64,000 bases of DNA, taken from contig JAIUCV010000353.1 in NCBI GenBank assembly GCA_026724425.1, positions 434,001 to 498,000 on the forward strand, read 5' to 3'. Below are positions 1 through 13,782 of the stretch, one piece after another; within the stretch, counting starts at the first letter, position 1, and the number at the start of each line of letters is the position of its first letter. Position numbers and translations under genes: made by a program. Origin of the DNA: Erythrophleum ivorense. Its lineage: Eukaryota > Streptophyta > Magnoliopsida > Fabales > Fabaceae. The notes below the pieces were generated by a model, which saw only the letters and a list, made by a program, of their open reading frames with translations, was not told where the DNA came from and did not search any database.

Positions 1-893
1 GATAAAGGTTATCAAGGTATGACACCGCCCACCTTCAAACGGTGCTTGCAAGCTATAGATTCATCAACAACAACAAAATCCATGGGCAAAGTTGCAAGTT
101 CTCTAATGGAAGAAAAGTCTATAGGCAAATAAGGCAGAGAAACTAGAAAAGCCTTATATAGAAACAAGAAATTAGGATGATCCATAGTAGAAATCCTTGT
201 CAACTATGGTAAGACCTTGTGATCACATGGTAAAGCTACACAAAAATTTGCAATGAGAAAACAATTCAAGGATTTCAAGCAATATTCCAAAGACTCAAAC
301 AAATTAACCTTTTTAAGTCCTTGAAAAATGGAATCCCACTAAAGTGGAACTCTCTAAAAAAAACTCATCAAATAAGAAATCCCATTCCTAACCATATCCT
401 CATAAATTACAACTAATTCCCCTTTAATTTATTTTGTGTTTAAGAAGTTAACTTTTTACATATGATGCCTTTCTTCTAAAAATAAAATTACCTAATTATT
501 TTTATTATCACATGAAAATAAAATTATAATCTCATGTTAGAGCTTGACATTAACATAGTTACGTAATATCATATTAAGAATAAAATTATAGTATCATGTT
601 GTCCAAAAAGTTAACTTATTTAACAAAACAAAAACAAATTGGAGAAGTTTCTATGATATATATCAAAATGCTAGGAAAGCATAGTATTATTTTTAAAATA
701 AGAGAAATATCAAGTGTAATTTTGCAAAACCTTAAGGGAGATTAGTGTAATTTAATTTAATATACTTTTTTTCAAAAGATAAGGGATTCATTTTATTCAA
801 ATGCAAAAGAGGAGATAAAACTTATTAGTAACAACTTTGAAGAAAATTGAAACAATCCAAAGTACATCCTTACTTATAAAGGTATCCAATAGT
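1..893. other. intergenic, no gene recognised
   Basis: A 63-codon open frame on the minus strand (203-12) has protein-like composition but no motif I recognise, and may be the edge of a repeat or gene to the left. The stretch from about 417 to 670 resembles 4685-4893 (shared words such as CCCTTT, GAAGTTTCTAT and ATCAAAATG in the same order), suggesting two copies of a dispersed MITE-like repeat on either side of the solo LTR. Confidence 0.4.
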
Positions 894-898
894 AAGAT

Positions 899-3780
899 TG
901 TAACAACTCTAATTCTTAACACTGTGATTAGAATTAATTGTATAATTAATAATAATAAATCAAGGACTGAAATCATTACAATTAATTAAAATAGAAAAAG
1001 GTGAAAAAATTTGAACTTTGATATTATTAGGGTTATTAGCCAAACCATCATAACTAATTGAGTTTACAAGTGATCCTAATTATCAATTAAGACTTTGATT
1101 CATGTTTCATTGATTTCAGACTCACAAATTCTCATATAATATCCTCAAGTCATTAGATAACATTATTATAACAAATACTAAGATTTCTAAGTCAAAAATA
1201 AGAGTTTGGGAACCTTTGTCGCGACTTGGACCCTTCCTGCCTCGACTAAATTGGTTATTGAAACTTAAAAATCAAGTTTGAGAATGTGTGCCATGACTTA
1301 GTATGCTCGCACTATGACATAAGTGGCTACTGGAGCTCAAAATAAAAAATACAAAACTTGTGCTGCGATTTAGGCCTTCCACACCGTGGCAAAAGTGCTC
1401 TCGAGAGCCTACTATTCACACTTTCGCGATTCTCACTACGGCGCTAGCCACGGCGAGCCTATGTGGTGTCACTACAAGAAAGCCTCTTGGAGCTCTCCAA
1501 GCTTTTCTCTCGACGCTTACTACAGCGAGCTTCCCTTGTGCAGCAGTGAGTTTTCTTTTTGTTACTCTCCCTAGGCAAATTTCTTGCATTGGGCGGCAGC
1601 GAGGCATCTCGTACAGTGGCAATCCTAGCTTTTAGATCTCCTTTGGCCGTAACTTAAGTAGTTTTGGCTACAACTCAACCACCTATTACACCTAAATTCT
1701 TTAAATTTTATCCCACATATACTATACCTCCCTTTAGCAATATCATAGGGTCATTCTACCTTAATTTGTAAGGTTCTAATAACATCCTACTATCCAAATG
1801 ACTCAGCATACCAATTTTAATTAATTCAAAATTTAGGTTTTGATCTCTACCTATCCATCTACCATATATCAGCAAATCATGGATTTTGACACAAGAAATA
1901 CTAAAAGCCATTACCATTATCATTCAAATGTAAATTCTAACAAAGGTTCCATACAATACCAATCTAAGTCAATATTTAAGGCAACACATGATTACATTCT
2001 CAAATGATAAATCAAATCTCAAAGTCAACAAGGTTCCATATCAGATGTAAATAAGTGTATGCATCAAATTCTAAATTTGTATAAGGCCTACCTCCCTATT
2101 AGATATATCATAGATTACCAAAACACAAAACTTTTACACTTTGCAATATGATTACATGATGATGCTATACAAAAGAATAATAAAATTAATATCTATCTTA
2201 AGTTAGATCAACCTAAGTGCAACATTCCCCATATAGGGTCACAGCTCATGGATATTTATCCACTTACTTCCCTTTATCCTTACCCGAAGAGGCTTCACTT
2301 GAAATAGTTAGCCCATGAAATAGTGGGCTAACAGGGTGTGATGCAAATCTTAGTAACCAAAGGTAAATTGTATTCGTATGCTTCAAATTAATCAACATAT
2401 ATGCATTAAATCAGATAAATGCAATAATTGAGCTACCAGTGATCACTATCTCATACTAGCAATCACACACAATATGTTAAAGGCCAATAATACTAGGAGA
2501 GGCCTATCCACGACACCAACTCCTCAATGAACATCACTTGGGCTCAATGTATACAAGAGTATAATCACAACTCGGTATCTAATCGAAGCATAATAGATGT
2601 GTGGCAGCTGCATCACAACTCTACCATAAACTCACAAGATCCAATCAGAATATATCAGACAGCTAACCATTCTTTTAACATTTAAAATCATACATGTGCA
2701 GCAGATATAAGGTTAAATTGAACATATGCAAGGAATAAAAAATAACCCCGGTTACCTCACTTTGTAAACAATCCTTAAAGGCTAACAATAGTGTCAAAAT
2801 CACCCTATGATCATAAAATCAAACAATCACTACTCTTAATCATCATTTATAACAGCAAACCAGATACCTATAAAATTAAACTACCAAGGACTATCTAAAG
2901 GACACTTACATAGCTACTACAAGATCAAAATTCGAATTTGGTGTTCCTCACACCAGAAATCTCAAGACACCTCTCAATTTTTTGGGTAAATTCTTATAAA
3001 ATTAATGCCCATATTATAAATTAACTATAGGAGTCTCAAACTAGTAGAAAATACATCAAAATGAAAAAAAAAATACTTACATAACAACACCCCTAGCTTC
3101 AACCTTTGAAAATTAACCATGAAAGCACCAAATAACATATTTCAGTTTTGGGTGAAAGATGAAAATGTTTCAAATAAGAAACTAATTGGATCAAATTAAA
3201 GAGGAAGAAGAGAGGATTAAGTTATATATAAGTTACATTGGTTGATTTTGACTCTAGAAGTGGGAAAAGATGAAAATATGTTGCTAACCCTAACCTCCCC
3301 TTTAGACTTCTAAATTTTCCTTATGGCTCTTGTGTTTTCTACAGAATGGAGTAACGAAGAAGGGTTTTTAGGGTTTAAGTGGGCTGACCTAAAAGCCTAA
3401 ATCCAAGTGGGTTTAGATTTTTAGTTTGTTAGGCCAAGTCTTATAGGTTGGGCTACAGAACATTTTAAGATTGGGGATAGAATGTGCTGATCCAATAGAT
3501 CAAGATCTATTTGGACCCACTTCTCTAAGTTTTAGGCTAGGGCTAAATAGACTTTTGTCTTACTCAAATCCATTTCTAAGTTTTGGGCATCTTAAAATTA
3601 AGTTAGGCTTACAAAAAGACTAGTGTTGGACTCTCCTACTAAACTCATGGCATAATTGGGTTAATCATGTGGCCCAAATTAAATATCCATCTCCCCTTTC
3701 CACTTAGTTAATTTTACTGATTTCCCATATTAATCCCCTAATTCATCATAATTATTTTTAATTAATTTTCGGGTGTTACC
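899..3780 (+). mobile_element. solo-LTR-like element L, 2,882 bp
   Basis: Begins TGTAACA and ends TGTTACC, near-inverted ends typical of LTRs, and is flanked by the perfect 5-bp duplication AAGAT (894-898 and 3781-3785). A second, reverse-oriented copy lies at 32977-35840. It has no gag or pol. A locally GC-rich block at about 1370-1630 interrupts otherwise AT-rich sequence. Length, ends and TSD fit a large solo LTR left by recombination of a Gypsy-type element; a large non-autonomous element is the alternative. Confidence 0.75.
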
Positions 3781-3785
3781 AAGAT

Positions 3786-6700
3786 ACTAGATGTATAAAC
3801 TTTCAAAGATTAGAAAAAAAGGAAGACAGCCTTAATAGTTAACTAAGTGGCCTTAATCTTAGGCCTATAAATCAAAGGGAACTTAAATGGCTATTTTGAA
3901 AGAGAGGATCCTTTCCTTGATCAAGGGATGTTTTGTATAATTACAAACTATTATCAATATCCTATAATGTTTAAATTGATCATTAAAGAAAAATTAAAAG
4001 AGGTTTCAACCAATCTCTTCAATTCTAAAAACTTTTTGTCTTTTCTAAATAGCCTTTAAAACAAGAAGGAGAGTGTGGATTGAGATTGATTTGTCAATAA
4101 AATTCTTACCTATTGAAATCTTTTTTGCAATCTCGATACCCTCTTAAATTTGCTTGTTTTCTAACACAATGGTATATTCTTTCTTTTGACCGGAATCTAT
4201 TTGATAGAGGTTAAGGGGGTCAAAATTTTTTGATTTGTAGATTAGGGATTCAATTATAGATTAGATTTGATATTGACTATGAAAATGCCAATTGGAGCAA
4301 GACAAAAGGTTTAAGTGCAGAGGTTACGGTTACAACCATGCAATTTTTTCCTTGGATGAGCACCATCATTAATGGGGTGAGAAAAGCCACTAGGACTTAA
4401 AGGAAGCCAACGAAGTTGATTAGGCTAAAAGGACTCTGATGACCACACATGAGAATTTCAAAACTCTAGTGACACTAAGGAGAAAGAGATTTAGAGTAAA
4501 ATAAAAACAAAAAATATTAATAAATTAATGATACATAGATATGCAAGTATATTAAAAATTAAATCTTAATTAAAAATATATTAATAATTTTATATGATAA
4601 AATTGATCAATTAACATGTTTGAATAAATTATACTAACTTCCTTTGAGGTTTAGTTAAATTTCACCTATTATTCCTTTTGTTTTTAAATTATACTTGACT
4701 CCCTTTGAATTTATTTTCTGTTAATAAAGCAAACTTTCTACAAAATATGGGTTTCTTTGAAAAATAAAATCACTTAACAATATTTGTTGTTATATTAGGA
4801 ATAAAATCATAATTAGATGTGGTGTAGAAAATTTATTTTTTGATAAAATCAAATTAGATGGGAAGTTTCTATAATAGAGATCAAAATGTGTGTTTGGATT
4901 AGAGTTGTGCAAATTTGATTTTAGATCAATTGATTTGCAAACCTAATTTTAGTTAAAAGTGAGTTTTCATCATCGTAATTTATATTTGAAAAATTTTATT
5001 TAAAAATGATTTTGGGAAAAAAAACGTAGAAGCAAATAAATTCTACTTCAGTGCAAACGAGGGTTTAGAGGACAAACATGGTTTAAGAGAAAAATCAAAC
5101 GTGAAACCAAACATAATTTACATTTTCCAAACCCACATTTTGGAAACCAAAGAAGCTTTTCAGGCCTTTAAACACCAATCCAAACACACTCAAAATGTCT
5201 GGGGATTCGAGTATAATTTTTGAAACAAAAAAGACCTTATATGTAATTTAGCTAAATTTCATGAAAAAATTATCATAATTTGTTCTAAAAATTTTATAAC
5301 TTAAATTCATCTAAAAATTTCCTTGATTCGAAACCAAACAAAAAATAAAACACACAAAAATTGTACAATGAACTATGAATCCCACCGATTATCAGAGGGG
5401 TGAGTGATTGATCAAAACTCTATAATTTTTTACTTTTTTTAAAAAAAATTGTTAAAGAGAATTTGGATTTATAGTCATTTATTAATTCCAATTGATTCTC
5501 AAATCTGGTATACAATAATAATTTACTTATTATAAAGTTTAATTTGATGAAAAAAGGGATATGAAAATGGAAAGGCAATGTGATTCTCTTCGGCTACATA
5601 TTTGGTTGGAGATTTAATGTTCGGGAATGCCCATTCCCACGTTTCATCAAAAAAATTGATGGAATGTGTTCTGTTCCATGGAGTGGGAGGCTGAATGATT
5701 GAAACGCCCTTCCAAATACATCAATGAAAATTGAATGTTTTTATATTTTCTCTCATTACTGGTAATTCAAAAAATATTTCTTGAATAAAAATTAAAATTA
5801 AATATTTATATATTTTTTCTATTATTAACAATTTAAAAATAATTTTAGAATTAAAAAATAAAAAAATTGAGCATTTTATTAATTTTTTTAAGTGAGTGAT
5901 ATTATAGTCATGATTAGCTTTTATTTTTATTTTTAATTTTTTTTTCATCTAATTAAATATATAAATAAAATAAAATTTTCATTCATTTTTATATCATACC
6001 AAATATAATTATGACTTAAAAGATATCATTCTATTAAAGTTTATTTCTATTCACATCCTCATTTTTATTTTTACAAAAATTATTTTCATGTATCAAACAT
6101 AGTGTAAAGGTTAAAATTCCAAAAGTTTCACTCTCTTATCTTTATTTCTTCACCTTTTTATATTAAAAATTTATTTACTTATGAAATCTGGTTCAAAAAT
6201 TTTAAGGTATAAAAAGTTCTAACTGTTAAAACTTGACTTTTATAATCGTCGAATCATATTTTGAGGTTTGTTTATAATTATAAATTATTATTTATTATAA
6301 ATTAAAAAAAAATCAAATGATGAAGAATTTGAACTCCCCGAAGTCGACCCAAAAATTACCTCTAGGGTTGGTCAAGTCTGCCATTGACGGTTGGCACGTG
6401 ATCCACGCAAAATGAAAAATAGAGAATGGTAGGGAAATGGGGGATCGGAAGAACCAAACAAACAGGGTAGTTGAGTTTTTGGTGGGGGATAGAGAAAGGA
6501 AGAGACGAGAATCGAATCGGAATCTACAAACCCTACATTTTACAAGCCCAAGAAAATAAGAGACTTGAACAGTTGATTCGTGGACGTTGTGTCTCACCAT
6601 TTATGGTGATATCGATGTTGCGTTGCTTTTCCGTACAGATGCCCGTGTCTCCCTTACTGCCCTGATCTTCTGATATTTTTGTACCCTCGTACTCCTCGAG

Positions 6701-9518
6701 TTTATTAGTTTAATTATCGCTAATATGAATACACACAACCCTAGATTTCATAAAAAAAATAAAGAATTACATCAAACTGTTTGATTTTATTATAATTTTA
6801 ATATTTTTAAAATAAATATTTTTTAAAATAAATTTTTAAAATAAAAAAATTTATTTGAATTATTATTTTTAAAGATCATTATTTTTTACTTTTTTTATTT
6901 TAAGAAATAAAAGTTAACAAAACATTTTAAAAATATTATAATTTTTTTTATTTTTAAAAATATAAATTCTATTTTTATGTTTTACAAAATACATTTTAAA
7001 AATATATTATCCAATAATTTTTTTATTCTTAAAAATAAAAAAATTTCTAAAAATAAAAAATCAAACAAGCCATAATCGTTTAGCTTGGTTGTTTCATTTT
7101 TCATCCATTTTAAGCGGCAGTTTTTCTTTTTTTTTTAAGATTTTGTATTAATTCTTTACGTTCATTACACCCAAAAAAAAGTGTATGAGAATTTATTTAA
7201 TTTAGTAGGAAAAATTTAAAATTTTAATGCCAATTTGTATGCATATCAACTCACTTTAATCTAAAAACACAGTTTAAACTATGGTCATATTTTTTCGTTT
7301 GTTATTCTTCTAGCTATATTTTATCAAAATATTTTTCCTTATGAAAGTTAAGATTATTATGTTATTTATAGATGTTATTTTGAAAGAAAGGCAATAACAA
7401 AAAATATAATATTTAATGTAATAAAACTCTTTTTAAATCAGGTTGTTAAATACCCATATATTAATAAGTTTAGTAGACATTGATTATCTGGTACTTTAAA
7501 GAGATTTTTTTCGTATGTTCTATTTTAATCTTTCAAAAATTATTTCTACTTTAAAATAATCCTCACATTAAATATATGTGATCTATTAAAATAAGCCATA
7601 TGATTATTAAATGCTTATATAATAATAATAATGCTACCCTGGTGACTTACACAATTTTGAAAAGATCTTTTTCCATTAATTTTATGTAACATTTATTATA
7701 TTTTTGTAATTATTAATTAATAGTATCTCATCATTTTTTATTATTTTTTCAAAATAAGAATAGGAAAATCATTTTTTCTATTTTCTCTTCCAAAATAATC
7801 CTTTTCTATTTTATTTGCCAAACGAGTCTTATATACAAGGTTTTAATAATTACATCAGTAGTTAACGGCTATATCACTCATATTTGTTAGGTCACATTAT
7901 CTATCCTATTAACTAACTTAACATGATAATAAAAATAATTTATGCAGAACTAAAATAAGAAAAAGGACCAAATAAAAAAAATATAATGACCAAGCAGTGA
8001 ATTCGCTCATTAATTGAGCCAAGTAAGATGAGTTTGTGAAAAATTACCTAATCTTGTCAAAGCCGAGCCATCGCTTCAGCGGGGTGGAGCTGCAGCACAT
8101 TTAGGTTTTGCTTTGGCCCATTTGTGTAGATATAGCTTGTGATTTTGTTCCTTCCTTAACTTAAAAAAAAAAAAAAATCATATTAAATTGCAATCTGTAT
8201 AGCCTGCAATCAATAACTTATTGCATAACATGCACTCGGGAAAAGGAAAAAAAGATAAAATGGCAGATGAGTGTCAAAAGAAGAATTAAAAAAATATATA
8301 TTCCTACTTTTTTATATTACTTTCGGACCCATTGCATAATATTGTTGTCGATCTAATTTACATTAATTATAATTAATCCCAAATTCAACTCTTATTGGCT
8401 TTTCAATTTTATGCTATCCATGATTTACGATTTACGATTTGCACAGCTTATAGATGTACTAAATTTTTCAGTTCTGGGAATTTCTCACATTAAATGCTTA
8501 CTTCTTGGTTAAAGCAATAAATTGAGTTAATAAAACGGTTTCATTTCATCGTGGAATATTGACGTATTTAGCTCAAGAACTCTCAGATCCTATCACAAGA
8601 GTCCTATTTGAATTTTTTTATTACCAAAGGCAAAGATTATACTGATAAAATCAAAACATTGATGAACAACTTATAACTGTCTTGCTCAAAACTGAAAATT
8701 GCGCTTGCAACATTGGACCTTCTCATCACTTTATGGCTGCTTATGAAGTATGATCTCCAGGGAGTTAAATCTGCAAGACAAAATATCCCTACATAATACC
8801 AGGAGAGTCCTATGGATTAAGAGATAGACACCGACTAATTTCCTAAGATTCATCATCTCTTTTCACATAATCATCCTACCAATAAAAGCATCCGAAATCC
8901 TATCAACATTGATCTATCTTTATTAACTTCTGGTCTAGACACTTGAATTTTTTTTTCGGTTATAAGAAACACAAGGTTTTAAGACTTGTGTATGAAGAAA
9001 GAGAATAGGAAACAAACTCAAATACAACAGATCCTCCTAACTTTTTAAGTTGGTTCTCTAGCTTCATACGTCATAGAGAAAGAGCCACTTCAGCGGCATC
9101 AGCGCCCTACTCTATTCTATATCAACAATCTTTTATAATTTTAATCTCTGTGCGATGGATGTACAGTTTCATGAACCAAGCCACCCATCATTACAACAGA
9201 ATGGAAGTTTATGCAACACTATATGAATCATTTTGCAGGAAGAAAGTGGGGGGAACTAAAATGAATTCAAATACTATACCACTGGTACTCATTGCTTACT
9301 TTATGCATATCAACACCTACTTACATACAAAGCAAACTTAATTGCCATGAAATGGGAGAAAAACACCAACAACGGTTAAATTTGACAAAGAATATGGAAG
9401 GTGGAGAATCTGGGTTTGCTCGATGTTGCCTCATATTTATTTAAACAAAGACAATCTGCAACAGATAGAAAAAGAACTCAAATTAGCCTTTAACAAGATG
9501 CGACAGATCCATCTGATC

Positions 9519-9589
<71 letters not shown>

Positions 9590-10550
9590 GATCACTACTA
9601 ATTCTTGCTTCTATTCAAATTTATACTGTAGATTGTATTAATAAATTAAGCCTCACATTGGATATATGTAAGGATGCATATAGGTTAGTTGTTTACATCT
9701 TTTGTCAAAAGCCAAAACCTAAGAAATACAGACACTGTTATGAACACTACACATACATAAATTGTGCTTTATGTAAAAATTTAAAGTAATTGCATTTTAA
9801 AATACCGCCAACATAAACAAGACTTCATTTTTTAAATATCCATCTTTCATATGTCAAAATAAATACACTTTGGAAATAAGAACTGTGGAGCTTATAGAAT
9901 GGAAGCCCTACAGAACAATATTTTCAGTTCAAGTGGTACTTGTCATTAGCCTCCTCTTGCAAATGAAAAACAAAAAAATAGGATAGAATTTAATATACAC
10001 ATTTTGACTTAAATATACTTTGGGTTCTTTCAGTATTGTAAAAATTTTAACTTTGTCCCTCTAGTTTTAATTGAGTCATTTGTTGTCTTTCAGCATTGAA
10101 AATTTATGCAATTAAGTCCTTCCATTCATCTGTCATAACAGAAAACGACGATGTTGCAGTTAACTTGTTTATGTGAGGGGATTTTAATTTCATGAACTCG
10201 TTAAATAACATGCAGTCAATTATAGCTATGCTTTGGCCATAAGATCCTCCTTCCCCAATTCATTTTCTCCTCAGATTTAGCTAAAAACTTTGGTTGATCT
10301 CACTTTACTTTCTATCATCTACTGAGTCTTTGTAGCCCAATCATGCCCACTAAGCAAGTTAATTGCAACATCAAATTTTGTTACCACAAAGATAGATCTA
10401 AGATAGTAGGATTTTGAGTTATTTTTAAATGTTGAAGGACAAGATTGATTCAATTAAAATACGATGGACCGAATTGAAACTCTTATAATAATAAAAGAAC
10501 CAGAAGTGCAATTAATCCAGACATTTTATATAATCCAATAAGCTTTTAAG
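3786..10550. other. 6.8-kb intergenic region without a recognised gene
   Basis: AT-rich throughout. A short GC-richer block at 6310-6720 resembles sequence about 1.6 kb upstream of MADS gene 1 (22845-22940). The (AT)n tract is at 9523-9587. Segments at 4620-4900 and 10010-10160 have the character of plant MITE-type repeats. On the minus strand at 9110-9070 an AG acceptor-like site precedes a short open stretch reading GADAAEVALSL-stop, which could be an orphan last exon but has no partner exons that I can find. Confidence 0.5.
9523..9587. repeat. (AT)n microsatellite
   Basis: More than 30 uninterrupted AT units. An open frame through it is an artefact of the repeat. Confidence 0.95.
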
Positions 10551-10570
10551 TTTTGTTTATTCTTCTTCAA
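10551..10570 (+). repeat. LINE target-site duplication, left copy
   Basis: TTTTGTTTATTCTTCTTCAA, identical to 13763-13782. A 20-bp perfect duplication marks both ends of the LINE and suggests an insertion young enough for no change in either copy. Confidence 0.9.
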
Positions 10571-10603
10571 CAACAACAACAACAACAACAAAGCCTTTTC
10601 CCA

Positions 10604-12370
10604 CTAAGTAGGGTCGGCTACATGAATCAATCGACGCCATAAACATCTATCATAAATCATATTTTTAGATAGACCATTTAAATCTAAATTTCTCTTAATA
10701 ATTTCTCTTATAGTTTTTCTTGGTCTTCCTTTACCTCTAGTTATTGGACTATTCTCCATCTCATCTACTCTCTTAACTGGGACTTCTATAGGTCTCCTCC
10801 CCACATGACCAAACCATCTAAGTCTTGATTCTACTATCTTTTTCACAATAGGAACGACTTCCACCTTCTCTCTAATGCATTCATTTCTAATTCTATCTCT
10901 TCTAGTGTGTCCACTCATCCAACGCAACATTCTCATCTCTGCAACATTTAACTTATTTTCTTGTTGACTTTTTATTGCCTAACACTCAGTTCCATACAAC
11001 ATTGCAGGTCTTATAATTGTGCGGTAAAATTTACCCTTAAGTTTGAGTGGTACTCTTCTATCACAAATAACACCCGAAGCACTCCTCCATTTCATCCACC
11101 CCGCTTGAATCCTATGCTTTACATCTTCTTCTATTTCTCCGTTATGTTGTATGATAGATCCAAGATACTTAAATCGTGTGACTTATGGTAGGATATGTTC
11201 TCCAATTTTTACTTCTACGCTAGAAATAATATGCCTCTTACTAAACTTACACTCCATATACTCCGTTTTATTTCTACTTAAACGAAATCCATAAACTTCA
11301 AAAGCTAGTCTCCACCTCTTTAATTTCTCATTCATTTCCTCTCTCGATTCTCCAACTAGGACAATATCATCTGCAAAAAGCATGCACTGTGGCACCGGCT
11401 CTTGGATATGTTCAGTAAACACATCCAAGACTAAAATAAAAAGATAAGGGCTCAAAGTTGACCCTTGATGTAAACCAACAGTTATCGAAAAATCTTCCGT
11501 AAGTCCACCTTTTGTTACTACGCTAGTTGTAACCTTATCATACATGTCTTGAATTGCTCGAATATAAACTATACGAACTCCTTTTTTCTCCAAAGCCTTC
11601 CATAGAACCTCTCTTGACACTCTATCATATGCTTTTTCTAAATCGATAAATACCATGTGTAAATCTCTTTGATTCTCTCGATATCTCTCCATTAATCTTC
11701 GCAACAAGTATATTGCTTTCATAGTTAACCTTCCTGACATAAAACCAAATTGATTCTCCATCACTTGAGTCTCTTTCCTTAACCTTCTCTCAATTATTCT
11801 TTCTCATAATTTCATAGTGTGGCTCATGAGTTTAATTCTTCTATAATTTGCACAATTTTGAATGTCCTCTTTACTCTTATAAATAGGGATTAAAGTACTT
11901 TTCCTCCACTCGTCTGGCATTCTTTTAGATCTCATAATTTCATTAAATAACTTTGTGAACCAACTTATGCCTTTCACTCCTAAACCCTTCTATACCTCAA
12001 TGGGTATATTATCCAGTCCAACTGCTCTGCCATTCTCCATTCGTTGTAATGCTTCTTTTACCTCTACCTCACGAATCTTACGATAAAAAGTATAATTTTG
12101 ATCCTCTTCTCTAATGTCTAGTCTATTCGATTGCAATAAAATCTCATGCCCTTCATTAAAAAGCCTATGAAAATAATCCTTCCACCGTTCTCTGATATCT
12201 TGTTCTGTTACTAACACTTTCCCTTCTTCATCCTTGATGCATTTCACTTGGTCCACATCTCTTATTTTTCTTTCCCTACTTTTAGCTAGCTTATAAATAC
12301 TTCTTTCTCCAACTTTAGTACCTAAAGATTGGTATAATCCATCAAATGCCCTTATTTTCGCTTCACTCAC
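10604..12370 (-). pseudogene. LINE reverse transcriptase and C-terminal domain, interrupted
   Basis: Three open pieces on the minus strand: 12370-11990 (RT N-terminal part, GRAVGLDNIPIEV), 11764-11183 (RT palm, with QFGFMSGR, VFIDLEKAYDRV, LHQGSTLSPYLF and the catalytic FADDIVLVGE) and 10936-10604 (C-terminal segment). Stops and frame changes near 12380-12425, 11987-11765 and 11182-10937 separate them. The catalytic Asp pair is still present, so decay is moderate. Confidence 0.88.
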
Positions 12371-12425
12371 TGCCTTATTAGTGTCTTTTCTTGCTACTTT
12401 ATATTTTTCCCAATTTTCATTACCC

Positions 12426-13658
12426 TTACATAATGATCACACTTTGTAACTCTCTTTTAACTTTAATCTTATTTTGTACACTTGCATCCCACCACCAAGA
12501 TTCTTTATCCCTAGGTCCAAAACCCTTTGATTCACCTAATATTTCCCTTGCTATCTTCCTAATTTCTTTAGCCATTCCATTCCACATATCATTAGCACTT
12601 CCTTGTATTTCCCAAGATCCTTCCTCCACAATCTGTCTCTGCAAATTCCTTTCTTTATCCCCCTTTAGTTGCCACCACTTAATTCTTAACACCCTATCTT
12701 CGCCTTTGTTTTTTACTCTCCTCTTAACTCTTACATCCATAACTAAAACTCTATGCTGAGTAGTTAAACTCTCTCCAAGAATAACTTTGCAATTTATACA
12801 AAATTTTCTATCTGATTTCTTTATAAGAAAGAAATCAATTTGAGAACATACTCTTCCACTTTTATACGTGATAAGGTGCTCCTCACGCTTTCTAAAACAA
12901 GTGTTAGCTAATATAAGATCGAATGCTAATGAGAAATCTAGAATAGTTTTACCCTCTGCATTTGCTTCCCCTATGCCATGTCCTCCATGAACACCCTCGT
13001 ACCCTGAAGATACCCTTCCCACATGACCATTTAAATCTCCTCCTAAAAGAATCTTTTCTCTGAATGATATTTCTTGAACTAAACATTCTAAATCCTCCCA
13101 AAACTTTACCTTGTGATATTCTTCTAGCCCTACTTGTGGTGCATAAGCACTAATAACATTAAAGATTTCCTTTTCTACTACAAACTTTAATGCAATGATT
13201 CTATCTCCTAACCTTTTTACATCCACTATCGTATTTTTCCAAAACTTATCTACAATTATACCTACTCCATTTCTAAACTTAGCCTTACCAGTATACCAAA
13301 GTTTAAAACCTGAAGTGTCTAATTCTTTCGCTTTTTCTCCTACCCATTTAGTTTCTTGTAAACACATAAAATTAATCCTCCTCCTAATCATAGTATCTAC
13401 TATTTCCATAAACTTACCCGTAAGTGTACCTATATTCCAAGTGCCAAAACGAATCCTACTCTCATGAACTAACTTCTTTAGCCACATTCGTTCACGAAAA
13501 TGTGGGAACCTTTGCTTATTTTTCACTACATCCAGGCGTCGATGCAGCGACTCTTGCTCACTTCTCACTGTACCCGAGCTATACAGCGCATTACTTACAG
13601 GCAACGACCTAGCTTTACGTTCAATATATCGATTGTCCATGTCATAAAGATTCGACAA
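12426..13658 (-). pseudogene. LINE endonuclease (EEP/APE-like) domain
   Basis: A 410-codon open frame with the endonuclease-exonuclease-phosphatase signatures: RFGTWNIGTLTG near residue 70, CLQETKWVG near 100, VISAYAPQ near 170, LLGGDLNGHVG near 205 and a later SQIDFFLI. This enzyme nicks the target DNA to prime reverse transcription. The frame ends before the RT domain, whereas an intact RTE element has both in one protein, so this is one piece of a broken ORF. Confidence 0.9.
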
Positions 13659-13762
13659 AGTTTTACGTTGGCTGTCGACTGCCTAACATAACCCTCCTTT
13701 TTTCCCGGGCTTGGGACCGGCTACGAAAAATAATTTACATGAAAGTGCATCATAGGCAGAGT

Positions 13763-13782
13763 TTTTGTTTATTCTTCTTCAA
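13763..13782 (+). repeat. LINE target-site duplication, right copy
   Basis: Identical to 10551-10570; marks the 5' end of the LINE. The remaining 384 bp up to the gene 1 stop codon hold the presumed 3' UTR and nothing else that I recognise. Confidence 0.9.

Larger units (their letters stand above)
10571..13762 (-). mobile_element. RTE-clade LINE, near full length, decayed
   Basis: The minus strand reads, in order, an endonuclease domain, reverse transcriptase and a C-terminal segment with RWFGHVGRRP and RGKGRPRKTIRE, and ends in a (TTG)n tail (10591-10571). A tail of short tandem repeats instead of poly(A) and this C-terminus are features of plant RTE non-LTR elements. A perfect 20-bp duplication flanks it: 10551-10570 and 13763-13782. 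The coding region is broken by several stops or frameshifts, so it cannot move by itself. It lies 385 bp beyond the stop codon of MADS gene 1 in the same orientation. Confidence 0.92.

Noticed and set aside
5000..6300. Possible third MADS gene below the duplicated promoter block at 6.6 kb
   Set aside because: I looked on the minus strand for MADS or K-domain text in 1-6300 and found none.
9070..9110. Orphan last exon (minus strand) ending GADAAEVALSL
   Set aside because: Acceptor-like site and composition are suggestive, but there is no partner exon and the frame is too short to support a gene.
12391..12759. 122-codon plus-strand ORF over the LINE
   Set aside because: Antisense shadow of the LINE endonuclease region; it has no domain of its own.
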